Assembly (NCBI GenBank): GCA_004194705.1
Contig: SADC01001113.1
Span: 62,001-126,000 of the forward strand
DNA from: Ditylenchus dipsaci
Taxonomy: Eukaryota; Nematoda; Chromadorea; Rhabditida; Anguinidae
DNA: 64,000 nucleotides
Reading direction: 5' to 3'
In this document: piece after piece, positions 21,933 to 33,098 of the stretch
Layout: every line of letters begins with the position of its first letter
Position numbering within the stretch: position 1 is the stretch's first letter
Notes under the pieces: generated by a model
Told to the model about the DNA's origin: nothing
Database searches by the model: none
Seen by the model: the letters and a program-made list of their open reading frames with translations, nothing else
Program-made: the position numbers and the translations under genes

Positions 21933-22269
21933 TAATTGCCGTTAACACTACCGAATTAATAATATCTTCAACTATTGTTGTAAGACCCTTATAAAACCTT
22001 AAAAACCAAAAGGCTTAAGGGATGGTTTTCCTCTAGTACAAGACGGTTTCGGACGGGCCGGCCGTCGGCCGTCCCGTCCGAGCATGCTCTTGCCGGCCAT
22101 CCGCCGTGCTGGACGTGTTTCACCTGCCGTCCGCCGGCCGTCCGACCGTCCGGTTTTTCAGCGCCGTCCGGACGGGGACGGGACGGGCCCGGCCGGACGG
22201 GCGGTCACTATGCTCAGCATGGTCGATTAAAATATAGAAGTATGATCAGAAAAATTCTAAATAGGCTAA

Positions 22270-22674
22270 ATATGAGTATAACCACCCCACTCGATATGAG
22301 TATAACCACCCCACTAAAGTCTAATGTAACCCCTCATGTGACCCCACGATTGAAATCTAAGGATGTTAGCTACACGTTGGTGTAAAAATTCTTAGTTTAG
22401 TACACAAAAATGCTTCTATTTTAATTAAAATAGCCTTGAATCACTTTTAGTCAGTTCTAGAAAATGTTCGAAGTGGTTCAGACTATTTTAGTTAAAATAG
22501 AAACATTTTAGTGTACTAAGCTAAGAAATTTTTACACCATCATGTAGCTAACGTCCTCAGCTTTCAATCGTGAGGTCACATGATGGGGTACATTAGACTT
22601 TAGTGGGGTGGTTATACTCATATTGAGTGGGGTGGTTATACTCGTATCGAGTGGGGTGACTATACTCATATTGC
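22270..22674. mobile_element. Arrayed-TIR element with GCTACACG core
   Basis: Two copies of ATGAGTATAACCACCCCACT at the left face three inverted copies at the right. The core is a mirrored segment with GATGTTAGCTACACGTTGGT and TAAAAATTCTTAG. The same core, with quite different outer arrays, is at 60741-61142. Confidence 0.82.
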
Positions 22675-23328
22675 TCCAAATTAAACGAGGTTATCTAAAA
22701 CGCCTGGTTTTGACTTGGTCTTTCTGTGTTAAAAAAAACAACAAGTACATAACGGGTGGGGGGGGGGCGAAATCCAGATTATTCAATGACTTTTTTCTAT
22801 TTTTTGTGATCACACTTTTATAAATAAATCGACCACGCTGAGCACGTATCCGGCCTCAGAATTGGCATAGGTCAACTAAAACTGAACTTTTGAGCTAGCT
22901 GGAAGCTCTACGGTTACAATCACAGAAAATATGCATGAAAAAAAAATTAAAATTTTTCAGGAAAACCTTTATTCTCGGGTAATTTTCAAACAAATTTTGC
23001 AATTGTCTCCATGGTCGAGGTCGCGATCGATTTGTGGTCACACTCGATATTTCAACTTAATTTTTTTTTCAGACCAAAAGTCAAATAAAATTACTGATAA
23101 AATGCTAAAAAGTCAATTTAAAAGTCCAATTAACAAATTTGGGCGCTAGTAGCAAATATCCCCCCCCCAAGCATCCGACCTTTAAAAATTGCTGTAACCA
23201 CCCTTGCAAACAACAAGTTTAGGCTTAGCCCTTAGGCTTAAGGGTAGGCCAGCGAACGGAAGTTGTGACTAATGAAGAGTTTGCGCACATTTTCCGGGGT
23301 CTGGGACATAAATTTGGGTACTTTTTAC

Positions 23329-23529
23329 TTAAAGGGGCATTGCCGTCCCCGACAACGAGAATTTCAAATGTTTGAATTCGCGCGGGACAGTTCTCTTTCG
23401 TCTCGCACTTTACTCTTTCGACTTGCTTCGAATGACTCAAAAGAGTAAAATGAAATACGAAAGACAACTATCCCGCGCGAATTCAAACACTTGAAAATCT
23501 CGTTGTCGGGGACGGCAATGGCCCTTTAA
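23329..23529. mobile_element. TTAA-flanked MITE
   Basis: TTAA borders both ends; the tips are AAGGGGCATTGCCGTCCCCG and its complement. The core GCGCGGGACAGTTCTCTTTC and the CGACTTGCTTCGAATGACTC hairpin match the MITEs at 14902 and 27705, although the terminal 40 bp do not. Confidence 0.85.
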
Positions 23530-23570
23530 GTAAAATAAGTAAAAATCGTTGGGGGGGGGGGGGGTGGATT

Positions 23571-24450
23571 ACACTTTACTTGGCCCCCCCCACAGCTGAC
23601 CCACTTTCGAGGTGAATTTTTAAAAACCGATTGCATATTCGTGTTTCTCGACCCGGATTTTCACGGAAAATGATCATCAGATTCTGTGAAAATGAAAATT
23701 TTTTTTTGGGATTTGCCTTGATCCCCCAAGGTAAAATTTTAGAAAATTTTGAAAAAAAAAAATATTTTTTAAATTGGCGCCTTTTGAATTTTAAAGGGAT
23801 TAAGGGCTGTACTGGGAGGGGAAGGGAATAAAAGGGGCCACTTTCATGGCAGAACAATAGAAAAGTAAATATATGTATTCTTCGACTGCCTCACCATGTT
23901 TTTCAACTGGGCCGTGGCAAAAAGAGACTCTATACGCATTTTTTGATCAAGAGTCTTGCTCGGAATTATGTCAAGGTAAGTGAGTGCGCGCATCTCTAAC
24001 TCTCAAGCCCGCTGCGCCATCCGAAGAGGGCGCAGGGGGCTTGGGGGCTTGGAGTTGAGATGCGCACACCCACATACCTTAGACACAAATCACTCGAAAG
24101 TGACTCTGGATGCATGAAAAAGCATGCATACCAGTATTCAAAACTATGTTCAACATCTTCTTGTTAGGGGCCCTCTATGATTAGTGGCCCCCTTTTATTC
24201 CCTTCCCCTCCCTATACAACCCTTAATCCCTTTAAAATTCAAAAGGCGCCAATTTAAAAAATATTTTTTTTTTCAAAATTTTTTAAAATTTTACCTTGGG
24301 GACCAAGGCAAATCCCGAAAAATTTTTTCACACTCACAGAATCTGATGATCATTTCCCGTAAAAATCCGGGTCGAGAAACACGAATATGCAATCGGTTTT
24401 TAAAAATTCACCTCGAAAGTGGGTCAGCCGTGGGGGGGCAAGTAAAGTCT
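23571..24450. repeat. 880-bp inverted repeat with a nested MITE
   Basis: Arms of about 270 bp (CACTTTACTTGGCCCCCCCC onward) are mirrored, including TTTATTCCCTTCCCCTCC. The loop contains a shorter inverted repeat, AAGGTAAGTGAGTGCGCGCA with its mirror, which occurs again near 45120 and 62895. Confidence 0.8.
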
Positions 24451-24958
24451 AGCCTTCGCTACTAGGGTCCAAATTTGCATTAGTAAAGGTTCCCGGAAGG
24501 GACAAAATTTGCCGTAAATTTTTTTACGGGCAAAAATTTCTATCACAGATTCACTTTTTTGTCACGGATTCACTCTATATAAAAAGCGGATCATATCCAC
24601 GGATACGGATAAATCCGCGGATATTTTGATTATTATTACGAGTGCTGGAGTGAATACAGTAGAATGTTGAGATCAGTGGTGTATAACGCTCCGGCTCTAA
24701 CTATCGCTTTTAAAAGTTCAGAGCCAAATCGGAATCAAGTTTTTGCAAACAACTCGGAGCAAGGGCAGTGGCAAAAACTTGAACAAATTTAAAAAAGGCA
24801 TGTCCGTGCGTTACACGGAGGGAAGCCGTACCAGCAATCTTTTTTTCTTTCTCTATAAAATTTTGGGCAAGAGAAAACTGGTAAATTCGAATTGGGAAAA
24901 ACAAATAGGAGAATAATTCTTGGCGTTATTTAGCAAATATTTGGCAAATATAATATAC

Positions 24959-25286
24959 GGGGAGGAGAAGAATGCGCCATTTTAAATTGGGCCCATTCAA
25001 TTTGCGCCCTTTTCAAATTGGGCCCTTTCGAATTGCGCCAATGCGAATTGCGCCATTTCAAATTGCGCCAAATTCAAATTGGGCCATTTTCAAATTGGGC
25101 CACGATTTTGAATGAAATAACCGTTAAAAAATTGCCAATAAATTGGCGCAATTTGCATTGGCCCAATTTGAACTTGGCGCAATTTGAAATGGCGCAATTC
25201 GCATTGGCGCAATTCGAAAGGGCCCAATTTGAAAAGGGCGCAAATTGAATGGGCCCAATTTGAAATGGCGCATTCTTCTCCTCCCC
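24959..25286. mobile_element. Arrayed-TIR element (AATTGCGCCATTTC arrays), GAGGAGAA superfamily
   Basis: The tips GGGGAGGAGAAGAATGCGCC are exact inverted copies and run into arrays of a CAAATTGGGCC/AATTGCGCC unit that fill almost the whole element. TAATATAC flanks both ends perfectly (24951-24958 and 25287-25294). A Tc1/mariner-like tip (TACAGGGTGTCCC) begins inside the right-hand duplication. Confidence 0.93.
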
Positions 25287-26096
25287 TAATATACAGGGTG
25301 TCCCAAAAAAAAACCCTTACCCTTCAAGGGCACCGTAGGACCATTTTTAATTTTCAACTTTCTGTGCACGATATGTCATCTTGTAGCCCTGGAAATTTTC
25401 TATCAAATGGTATAAAAACATTTTATTACTGAAAAAATTTTTTTAAGATAGAGCAATTAATGTAAAATTCTGGGTGTGGAATGTTGATATCATCGTCATA
25501 TATAGGGCTAGATAAATCAATCCAGTCAGTTAGATCAATACACTTGGACCAATCCATCCAATTGGATTGATTCAGCCAACTGAACCGATACAGTCGGAAC
25601 GATCCAGCCAACTAAACTAATTCAACCATAAAACTGATCCAACACAACCGCTCACCACAGCACAAAACCTAAGAATGAATGAAATGACCGACTCTACTGG
25701 TTATATACCCCAAATGACTACGAAAAATATTTTTTTCGGTTTAGGGGGGGGGGGGGTGAGTTGGCTAAATTCTTTGGATCCTCTCTTGAGGGGGGCTAAA
25801 TTAGAGGGGGATGCTAAATTAAGGGTGGTAATTAATTTTGTCCGCTAATTGCTGAAAAATGTCCGCTAATTGCTGAAAAATGTCCGCAATTATTCTAAAT
25901 TGTTTTTAATCGCTGCAAAATGACCGGATTTTATTCGGATTCGTTGTCCTTCAAGTTGGCTAACTTTATTTCTTTTCAGCAGATGTCACTGCAACTGATT
26001 GACATTAAATTAAAGGGGGGGGGGGGTAAATTACAGGAAATACGGTAAGCGATACTTGTCTCAAAACGAAACTAACCCATTGCTTTCTGTGAAGAG

Positions 26097-26103
26097 TATA
26101 TAA
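26097..26103 (+). promoter_or_regulatory. TATA box of the 26-kb gene
   Basis: TATATAA stands about 95 bp upstream of the start codon and follows the edge of a TACCGTATTT-family repeat, so the basal promoter lies immediately beside a transposon end. Confidence 0.6.
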
Positions 26104-26194
26104 GCAACTGACTTTCACAGATAACTTCATTCTGTGTGTCGTCTTCAGTGCTGAACAGTTGCTCTCCGCTTTCCTCCGCAAAAAGAAGAAAAAA

Positions 26195-27028
26195 ATGCCG
26201 CGCTTCTCCTACGCCCAGGTGTTCCGTTTCCGAGCAGCAGACTGCAGCAGGAACAAGAGAAGGAAGCTTATCGCTCAAGCCGCAGCTCTTTCTGCCCAGC
26301 AGCATGCTATCGCTCAGATTCAAGGTAACCTTTTTAATCTAGTTTTATTCCAGTTAACTAATTTCTAGTTTTAGCCGCTCATCAGTTGCACCAGCAGCAT
26401 CAGCAGCCGCAGCTCCATGGTAATGGATATGGTGTCCGTGTGCCAATTCAGCAAGTTCCTAAGCATCTCCACGGCAAGCCAGCGTTCTATGATGCCAATC
26501 GTGGGATTCTCTATGATGGTCAGCAAGCGTTCTTCTACCAGCCTGATGCCAACAGTAACGCCACCTTCACTGCGGTTGAACTTGGTCATGGTTTGTGTCT
26601 TCAATCATTTGTCCATCTGGCTTTCTTATTCAGGTGTTCATTCTTCAGGTGGTCATCATCATCAGCAGCAGATCTTTGGTGGACAGCAAGCCTTTCACGT
26701 CGTTCCTACGCATACTGCCATCGAAGTCAGTGCTCAGCCCAGTGGACAGTCTGCCGTCAGCCATGGCTTTGTTAATCGCGTTCTGCTCTTGTCCAATGTC
26801 GCTCCGACTATGCTTGGGAAGCCAGCCTTCTACGATTCCAATCGCGGTGTGTACTATGATGGACAGCATGTCTACGCCTATCAGCCGAGTGAAGAAAGCC
26901 ATCTGGTGACTGCTATCGAGACGTCTGAACAGCAGCTCTCCGCCAATCAGCAGCAGCAGCGTGCGTTCTACCAGCAGCAAGTGCAGGATTTGAACAACAA
27001 TCGCTCAGGCTATCTCTTCAGCGCTTAG
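26195..27028 (+). CDS. Unidentified three-exon protein with a duplicated GKPAFYD repeat
   Basis: Exons 26195-26324, 26375-26590 and 26634-27028 give 246 residues; both introns are 43-50 nt with GT-AG ends and phase 1. Exon 1 is basic (MPRFSYAQVFRFRAADCSRN, then KRRK). Two copies of a roughly 25-residue module follow, HGKPAFYDANRGILYDGQQ and LGKPAFYDSNRGVYYDGQH, each continuing to a YQP. The protein is rich in Gln and His, with HHHQQQ and QQQQ runs. I do not recognise the family. There is no signal peptide or membrane segment, and the basic N-terminus could be a nuclear or nucleic-acid-binding tail. The frame is open throughout, with a TATA box upstream and a poly(A) signal downstream, making it the most intact gene in the window. 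Confidence 0.85.
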
Positions 27029-27103
27029 GAATATGGATGAAGCAATGAAGCAACAATAGAAATTCAAATATATTGTTGTGCAAGAATCCAATGGTGTATG
27101 TGA

Positions 27104-27109
27104 AATAAA
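27104..27109 (+). terminator. Poly(A) signal of the 26-kb gene
   Basis: AATAAA lies 75 bp after the stop codon, a usual distance for a short invertebrate 3' UTR. Confidence 0.6.
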
Positions 27110-27244
27110 TTTACATTTCCCTAGTACGTGCAGCTTTTCGTTTTACATGAGAATTGTCCAGGTATTAATTTTGGACATTTCCAAGAAATATGCCGCTGCC
27201 GCTTTGCCGCTGAGGCACTGATACCGTTAAAAGCTGGATACGGT

Positions 27245-27445
27245 CACAATGTCCACGGGCCAAAATATCCCCAGCCAAAATTATCCCCGCGGTTACAATA
27301 TCCCTGGGCCACTATATTCCCAACCACTACATTTGTCCGGGGATATTGTGACTGCGGGATATTGTGACTGCGGGATATTGTGGCCGCAGGACTATTGGGG
27401 CCGCGGGGCTATTGTGGCCGCCGTAATATTGTGGCCGGGGATATG
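27245..27445. mobile_element. Arrayed element (GGGGATATTGTGGCCG units)
   Basis: GGCCAAAATATCCCC-type units in the left half face inverted GGGATATTGTGGCCG-type units in the right half with almost no spacer. It begins about 135 bp beyond the poly(A) signal of the preceding gene. No target duplication is clear. Confidence 0.65.
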
Positions 27446-27704
27446 GTGTCGCGTACCGATTAAAAGCAGATCAAACTGCGAAAGTGTCCCCTGAGTGGAA
27501 AAGGATTGTTCGGAAAAGTTACTTTCTTGAAGATACGCCATTAGCCTATAAGAACATAGGAACATAAGAACCATAGAAATTCTAGGAGCCAACTCCTGAA
27601 AATAACTAAAAATTGCAAGTTGTTCAAAAAATTGCCAAATCGACTGGTGGGGCAATAGTTGAACTTAGCCAATATTTTTTATACTACCGTATATATAAGC
27701 TCTA

Positions 27705-27905
27705 TTAAAGGACCATACTTGTTGATGCAAATGAGAATTTGACAAATTCGAGTGCGCGCGGGACACTTCTCTTTCGTCTCTCACTGTACTCTTTTGAGTC
27801 GCTTGAAATAACCCCAAAGAGTAGAGTGCGAGACGAAAGAGAGGTGTCCCGCGCGCATTTTAATTTGCCAAATTCTCATTTGCATCTACAAGTATGGTCC
27901 TTTAA
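27705..27905. mobile_element. TTAA-flanked MITE
   Basis: TTAA lies at both ends and the arms AAGGACCATACTTGTTGATG are mirrored. It is almost identical to the copy in the hexosaminidase intron, so that family has moved fairly recently. Confidence 0.87.
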
Positions 27906-28321
27906 AATGATTTTGTCGAAAGGTTCAAACTGGAAAGGTTTAATGCCCCACTCTCTAATAATCCCCCACCCACGGACCTTATATCTCAGTCTAGAGCAAA
28001 CATTTCACAAATCTGTTGTTTGCGTTTTCTTAATTAGCACGAGCTCTCCTGAGTCCACTTTTCAGATTTTGATCGACTGCTTAAAAATCTCAAAATCGAC
28101 CTCAATTTTTTTATTTTCCAGGGGTTGGAAAATAATCCCCCATGGGGGATTAATAGAGAATATACGGTAATTTTAAAGAGATTCCTTTTCCTTTTACAAA
28201 GCATGATTTTCAGAAATGAAAGATGTGCTATAAACTGTTGCTAGAGCGTAAAAGAAGTATCGGGCCAGAGCCAGACTATACTACAACACTGTTCGCAACA
28301 TAAGGGATGTGCTTGCAATAT

Positions 28322-28656
28322 ATACTGTATGGACCAAATTTTCGTCACCTTTTATTTTGTTCATAGCTTTTCAAAGCCTTTTTTCAAACTTTTCGAGCAA
28401 ACACATGAAAATGTGTGAATCTCAGTGTCATGTTTTGCTCAATAGTGTAGTCCACTTTGCCTAAAATTAGAGAAAAATTACGAGGTTTTTTAACTTCAAA
28501 AATTTTTATCCGTAAACAGTGATAACAAGACGAATAAGGTGTCATTCGATTGCCTAGAATGTCAGCTTTCAAACAAAAAAAGCTTGTTTCAAAACACCAA
28601 AAATTTGAAAAGTTATGAACAAAATAAAAGGTGACGAAAATTTGGTCCATACGGTA
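28322..28656. mobile_element. MITE with TATGGACCAAATTTTCGTCA ends
   Basis: ATGGACCAAATTTTCGTCAC and its complement bound inverted arms of about 100 bp with GAACAAAATAAAAGG. TA and ACTGTA/ACGGTA words lie at the edges. It is non-coding. Confidence 0.75.
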
Positions 28657-28940
28657 TTTATTATTAATTACACACAGCTAATCTTTACAACCCTTTTTAA
28701 CGGGTTGGTAATAATTATTAAAGGGTATACGGCATTTCGAGGTTTTTAACGTATGAATTAAATTAAGTGTATCTTCCTGATTTGTGCCCTTTTATTTACT
28801 CTTACTTATTTAACAACAATTTTTATTTGACTATGTAGCCAATAACCTTGAATTATGACGGAAGATACAAAAATTTCATAACATTTTTTGTTAGTTAAAT
28901 TTTGAGCTTCACAATTTTTGAAATCAACACTTGTGTGGGG

Positions 28941-29591
28941 GGAAGGAGTAGATTGCGCCCTTTCATTTTGCGCCCTTTCAATTTGCGCCAATTCAATTTG
29001 CGCCAATTCAATTTGCGCCACTTCAATTTGCGCCCTTTTCGATTTGCGCCCCTTCAATTTGCGCCCTTTTCGATTTGCGCCCCTTCAATTTGCGCCCATT
29101 TCAAATTGCGCCCATTTAGATTGCGCCCATTTCAAATTGCGCCCATTTAGAAAATTGCGCCTTTTTGAGCGTGTTTCTGTATTGATGATTATTCCATGTT
29201 GTTTGTAAAATATAAGGAATAAGTAATAGAAAATCCTCTTTTACTTTGTTTATTATCTAAAAGGGTCGAAAGACCGACTATGATGCATTAGTCCATTACT
29301 TATCAAGCGTAGAAATTGATTATTTCAACGTGAAAACGAAAACACATGTTGGACGTATCAGTTGACATGAGAACCTATTGGAATAACAGGCGCAATCTAA
29401 ATGGGCGCAATTTGAAATGGGCGCAATCTAAATGGGCGCAATTTGAAAAGGGCGCAAATTGAAGTGGCGCAAATCGAAAAGGGCGCGAATTGAAGTGGCG
29501 CAATTTGAAGGGGCGCAAAATGAATGGGCGCAAATTAAAAGGGCGCAAATTGAATGGGCGCAAATCGAAATGGCGCAATCTACTCCTTCCC
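28941..29591. mobile_element. Arrayed-TIR element (CAATTTGCGCCC arrays), GAGGAGAA superfamily
   Basis: The tip GGAAGGAGTAGATTGCGCC is mirrored at the right. Arrays of TTCAATTTGCGCCC-type units run 28955-29165 and 29390-29580 in opposite orientation. GTGTGGGG lies directly before the left tip (28933-28940) and directly after the right tip (29592-29599). The 220-bp centre is unique AT-rich DNA. Confidence 0.9.
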
Positions 29592-29599
29592 GTGTGGGG

Positions 29600-30435
29600 T
29601 CCGCCCTGTTTCCCCTCAAAGGACGTTTCCCCTCAAGGCCGTTTCCCCTCAAAGGCCGTTTCCCCTCAAAGGACGTTTCCCCTCAAAGGACGTTTCCCCT
29701 CAAAGTTCCCCTCAAAGGCCGTTTCCCCTCAAAGAACGTTTCCTTCGAAGCTCCCTCAGATTCTTCTCTTTCTACCTGCCTGCCTTCGGCAGGCAACCTA
29801 ATTCAATAGGAAGCCCCTTTGTGGGTACATGGTCTGGGATAAGGGCTGACCCTTTGGGGGTACATGGTCCGGGATAAGGGCTAACTCTTTATATACGAGC
29901 TCTATATTAGCATCCATCAGATTGCTAAATTTATATATTTAAAGTAAATATCGATTTTCAAAAAAAACACAGAAAAATGAATAAATACAAAATCGGACTT
30001 AAAAAAATGAACAGATACAGGCGGCGAAATGACCCGACGGTGAAATGATACAGGCGGTGAAATGACCCGGCGGTGAAAATGCGTGTTAACGGTAAAATCC
30101 ACCAATATCCTCCAAAACGTTTTTGATGATGCTCATGGCTGTCGATTGCTAGCGCACCTGAACAAAAAAATATTAATAAAAACGAGAGTGCAAAAGCAGA
30201 GCGCAAAAAAGAAGAGCGAAAAAATTGACGCGCCACTTGCGCGACTCCAGATATGGGTAACTCGAAGAAAATTGCAAAAAAATTGAGGGGAACTTTGAGG
30301 GGAAACGTCCTTTGAGGGGAAACGTCCTTTGAGGGGAAACGTCCTTTGAGGGGAAACGGCCTTGAGGGGAAACGTCCTTTGAGGGGAAACGTCCTTGAGG
30401 GGAAACGTCCTTTGAGGGGAAATGGGCGTGTCCCC
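29600..30435. mobile_element. Arrayed-TIR element (TTTCCCCTCAAAGGACG arrays)
   Basis: TTTCCCCTCAAAGGACG-type units (29608-29745) are mirrored at 30284-30422. The outermost CCGCCCTG and its counterpart GGGCGTG are loosely inverted. It begins on the GTGTGGGG that ends the previous element, and TTGTGTGGGT follows its right end, so the two insertions share a target. The centre contains a copy of the TTCGGCAGGC segment also at 15760, and on the minus strand an AG acceptor (TTTTTTTGTTCAG) followed by a short exon-like stretch. Confidence 0.8.
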
Positions 30436-30678
30436 TTGTGTGGGTGTTGGGATTTAAATGGTGCTGTTTGTAAAATAAAAAGCTTTTGATTGATTTCCGC
30501 TGGTTACATTTCCTTTTAAGAGGCTCAAATGACACTATTATTGTCATGGCATATGTATTGTTTAGTTTTGGGATTGGTAAGCTAGATTTACGGAAATTCG
30601 GGTCGAATTTCTATTATTGCAAAAAGTACAAATTTTAGCAGACAGAAAAAAATAATAAAATCTTTAATCTGTCTCCAC

Positions 30679-31908
30679 TTAAAGGGGCATGCTCGCGCCC
30701 GATGGAATAATTCTTGCATTTTAAATTGGCGGGTACCAGGCACGCCAGAGATTTGAATTTCAAAATCGTTTTTGAAATCATTTCGAATGTTTTGTTTTAG
30801 TGTGCTGGTAGTTTTGCTGGCTCTTCTCTTGGTGTAATGAGGAATTGTCCCATTGACTGCTATCGTTAGAGTCGTTAGAGTCTAAAGACGTTGGTCTCTT
30901 TTTATTATTACTACGTTGACATTAGTTATTCTTACGTATTTTCAGCCTCTACTCAGATATGTGAGAATACTCGGTCTCGAATTAGATAAGTTTTTATCGC
31001 ATTTTCTGCCGTCTTGTGCTTTTTTTCTCTTGTGTATTTTAGGTGTCTGCGATAGCTGCTAGAACAGCAACAGGTGAAGCGAAATAAGTCATATGTGCTA
31101 AAGATTTCGATGAGTTCCCTGTGTGTGCCTAGGTATGTTTCGCTCTTGTTACTATGTTGACAATTGGTAATACTTCCTGATTTTCAGCTTCTATTGGGAT
31201 GGTTGAGTATTCAAGGTTTTTCATTAGATAAGTTTTTCTTATTTGTTTGGCCGCGTCTTGCTTTTCTTCTCTTTTGTTTTTAGGTGCCTTCTAATGGACG
31301 AACAAAAAGAGAAGAGGAAACGAAGTCAAATTCCATATTCTGATAATCGTGATAAGTGATTCCCTGCATTGGTTGTATTTTTGCATCAATAAATTTGAAA
31401 ATTTTTTTTGCTATCCTTTGTTTATCTTGTTTAATTAATTTCAGGAAGAAATTAATGGCCATGTTTAGGTTTTCTGTTATAGATCTTCTAACACTTCCGA
31501 ATATCTGCCAGACGTCAAAGAAATGCTGAGTGTCTGGGTTCTTCGAATTTTTTTTCGAAGTCCAGTCGACTCCTTCTACAACTTCACACTCGATATAAGG
31601 AACTTTCTATATAAAACGGACCAATTTTTTAGGTTGATCGGATTTGCCTAATCCTAATTTTTATGTAATGAACCCACGTTATAACGGACAACTGACGCTA
31701 GTCCCCAGCGGTCTGTCGTAGAGGGAGTAGACTGTGCGTGACAGCACGTGCCCCCATCGTCAGATTTTTTCCTTATCGGTCCTCCCCGTCAGATTTTTCT
31801 CAAAACGGTGAAGGTAAAATGTTCTCGAATCTCAAATCTCTGGCGTGCCTGGTACCCGCCAATTTAAAATGCAAGAATTATTCCATCGGGCGCGAGCATG
31901 CCCTTTAA
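30679..31908. mobile_element. 1.2-kb TTAA-bounded element with repeated exon-like modules
   Basis: TTAA flanks arms of about 100 bp, starting AAGGGGCATGCTCGCGCCCG, that are almost perfect complements. Inside, one module occurs twice with divergence (about 30905-31075 and 31140-31300): TTTTCAGC, a stretch with GAGAATACTCGG or TTGAGTATTC, then ATTAGATAAGTTTTT and a T-rich tract ending TTTAGGTG. The modules look like intron-exon-intron units, but no protein family is recognised. Confidence 0.75.
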
Positions 31909-33070
31909 CAAAAAAAGTTGTCCGAAAAGATGCAGTTTCAATATTTCTAAATTTTACATGTAGATGACGATTTTGGCATGGTGTTATATCAATCGGTTTT
32001 CAATAACTATGGACTGCCCCTCTTCCCCAAATTTTCAAAGGATCTAGCGGCAGCACTTGTTTTACGACTCTGGGATGCTCTACACTAATTCGTAAAAGGA
32101 GATCAGACAAAATCCGTGAAAAAACATTACTGAAAGTCATGTGCCATTCAGCAGTATAAGGTGATTACCGTAAATGCTCTAATAGGCCTACATGTCGTGT
32201 TATATTTCAATCCCCGGAAATCGGGAAATTTCAAATTCGATCTCGAGGTTTTCAGAAGAAAATCCAAAATCCATAAAGTGGAATCGGTGGAGCTCGTGGG
32301 AGTCAAGAAAATGCGAAAAATAGCTTTGCGAAAAATTTTCAGAGATATAGATTCTGAAAGTAGGGGATATCAGGTTATTAGAGACTATCGGCCTACACAG
32401 AAACTGGGGTTTGAGTTTAAATCAGGGTACGTAGCTCAAAGTTTTGATAAAAGTACACTTGGTCAAAAAAAGTACAATTTGGTCATTTTTCGTCAATAAG
32501 TGCCATTTTATACACTGCTTATTGATTTTTGAGCACCAAAAAATTTTTGACTAAAAGCTTCAAAAATAAAAAAGAATTTGGTTCCCGAAAAGGTACAAAT
32601 CTTTTTACAGATTGTGTCTCTTAACCTTACCCTATTTAAACCAGGGAACATAACTGCACTTTTTAAAAAAATTCTTTTGTGAAAAACTGCTTCCTTTCAG
32701 TGAAACAGTTTGCCCCTTTTTGTGAGAATGTTCCTTTTTTCGTAAGAAGTCGCCCTGCTTTATATCCTCTCAAATTGTATTTCTAAAAACACAGCTCGGG
32801 AGTTATAACTATTTACGTGTTTACTGAACCATAAAATTTAACGCAACAAAATATATTCATGCAAAAAGTGGCACTTTTTCGCAAAAGGGGGCACTTTTTC
32901 GCCTTTTTGACTGAAACAAAATAAAGGGGCACATTTTCACAAAAAGGGGACATCTTTTCGCCAAAAAGGGGCATTTTTCCGAATGGTCTGTAAAAGTATA
33001 CCGAATATGAAACTTAAGTTGGTTTTAAAATACCCAACTTATTGTTTCGCCGCGAACTTGTCCGACGACA
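31909..33070. other. No gene seen; diverged array pair
   Basis: From about 32490 to 32990 there are degenerate, oppositely oriented TTTTTCGCAAAAGGGGCAC-like units, probably an old relative of the element at 21314-21710. The open frame at 32161-32499 overlaps a stretch resembling the TACCGTATTT family interior and does not match a known protein. Confidence 0.4.
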
Positions 33071-33098
33071 TACCGTATTACCTATAATAGGAGACATG

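Larger units (their letters stand above)
20703..22212. mobile_element. GC-rich arrayed-TIR element (GGCCGGCCGTCC arrays)
   Basis: The tips CATAGTGACCGC and GCGGTCACTATG are exact complements. They are flanked by CTCAGCGT (20695-20702) and CTCAGCAT (22213-22220), an 8-bp duplication with one mismatch. Inside each tip is an array of GGCCGTCC/GGCCGGCC words with GC content far above the surroundings. Further elements (21314-21710 and 21746-21932) are nested in the centre. Confidence 0.85.
20643..22893. mobile_element. Outer inverted repeat containing several elements
   Basis: GTTGACCTATGCCAATTCTG and flanking bases at the left (about 45 bp in all) are mirrored at 22850-22893. Between them are the GC-rich arrayed element, a second arrayed element and a pogo-like MITE, so this is an old element filled by later insertions. 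Confidence 0.6.

Noticed and set aside
29958..30236. Possible secreted peptide precursor on the minus strand (hydrophobic start, then EHHQKRFGGYW)
   Set aside because: The frame starts with GTG, a TTTTTTTGTTCAG acceptor lies inside the supposed signal peptide, and it lies in the centre of an arrayed element; a captured exon is more likely than a neuropeptide gene.
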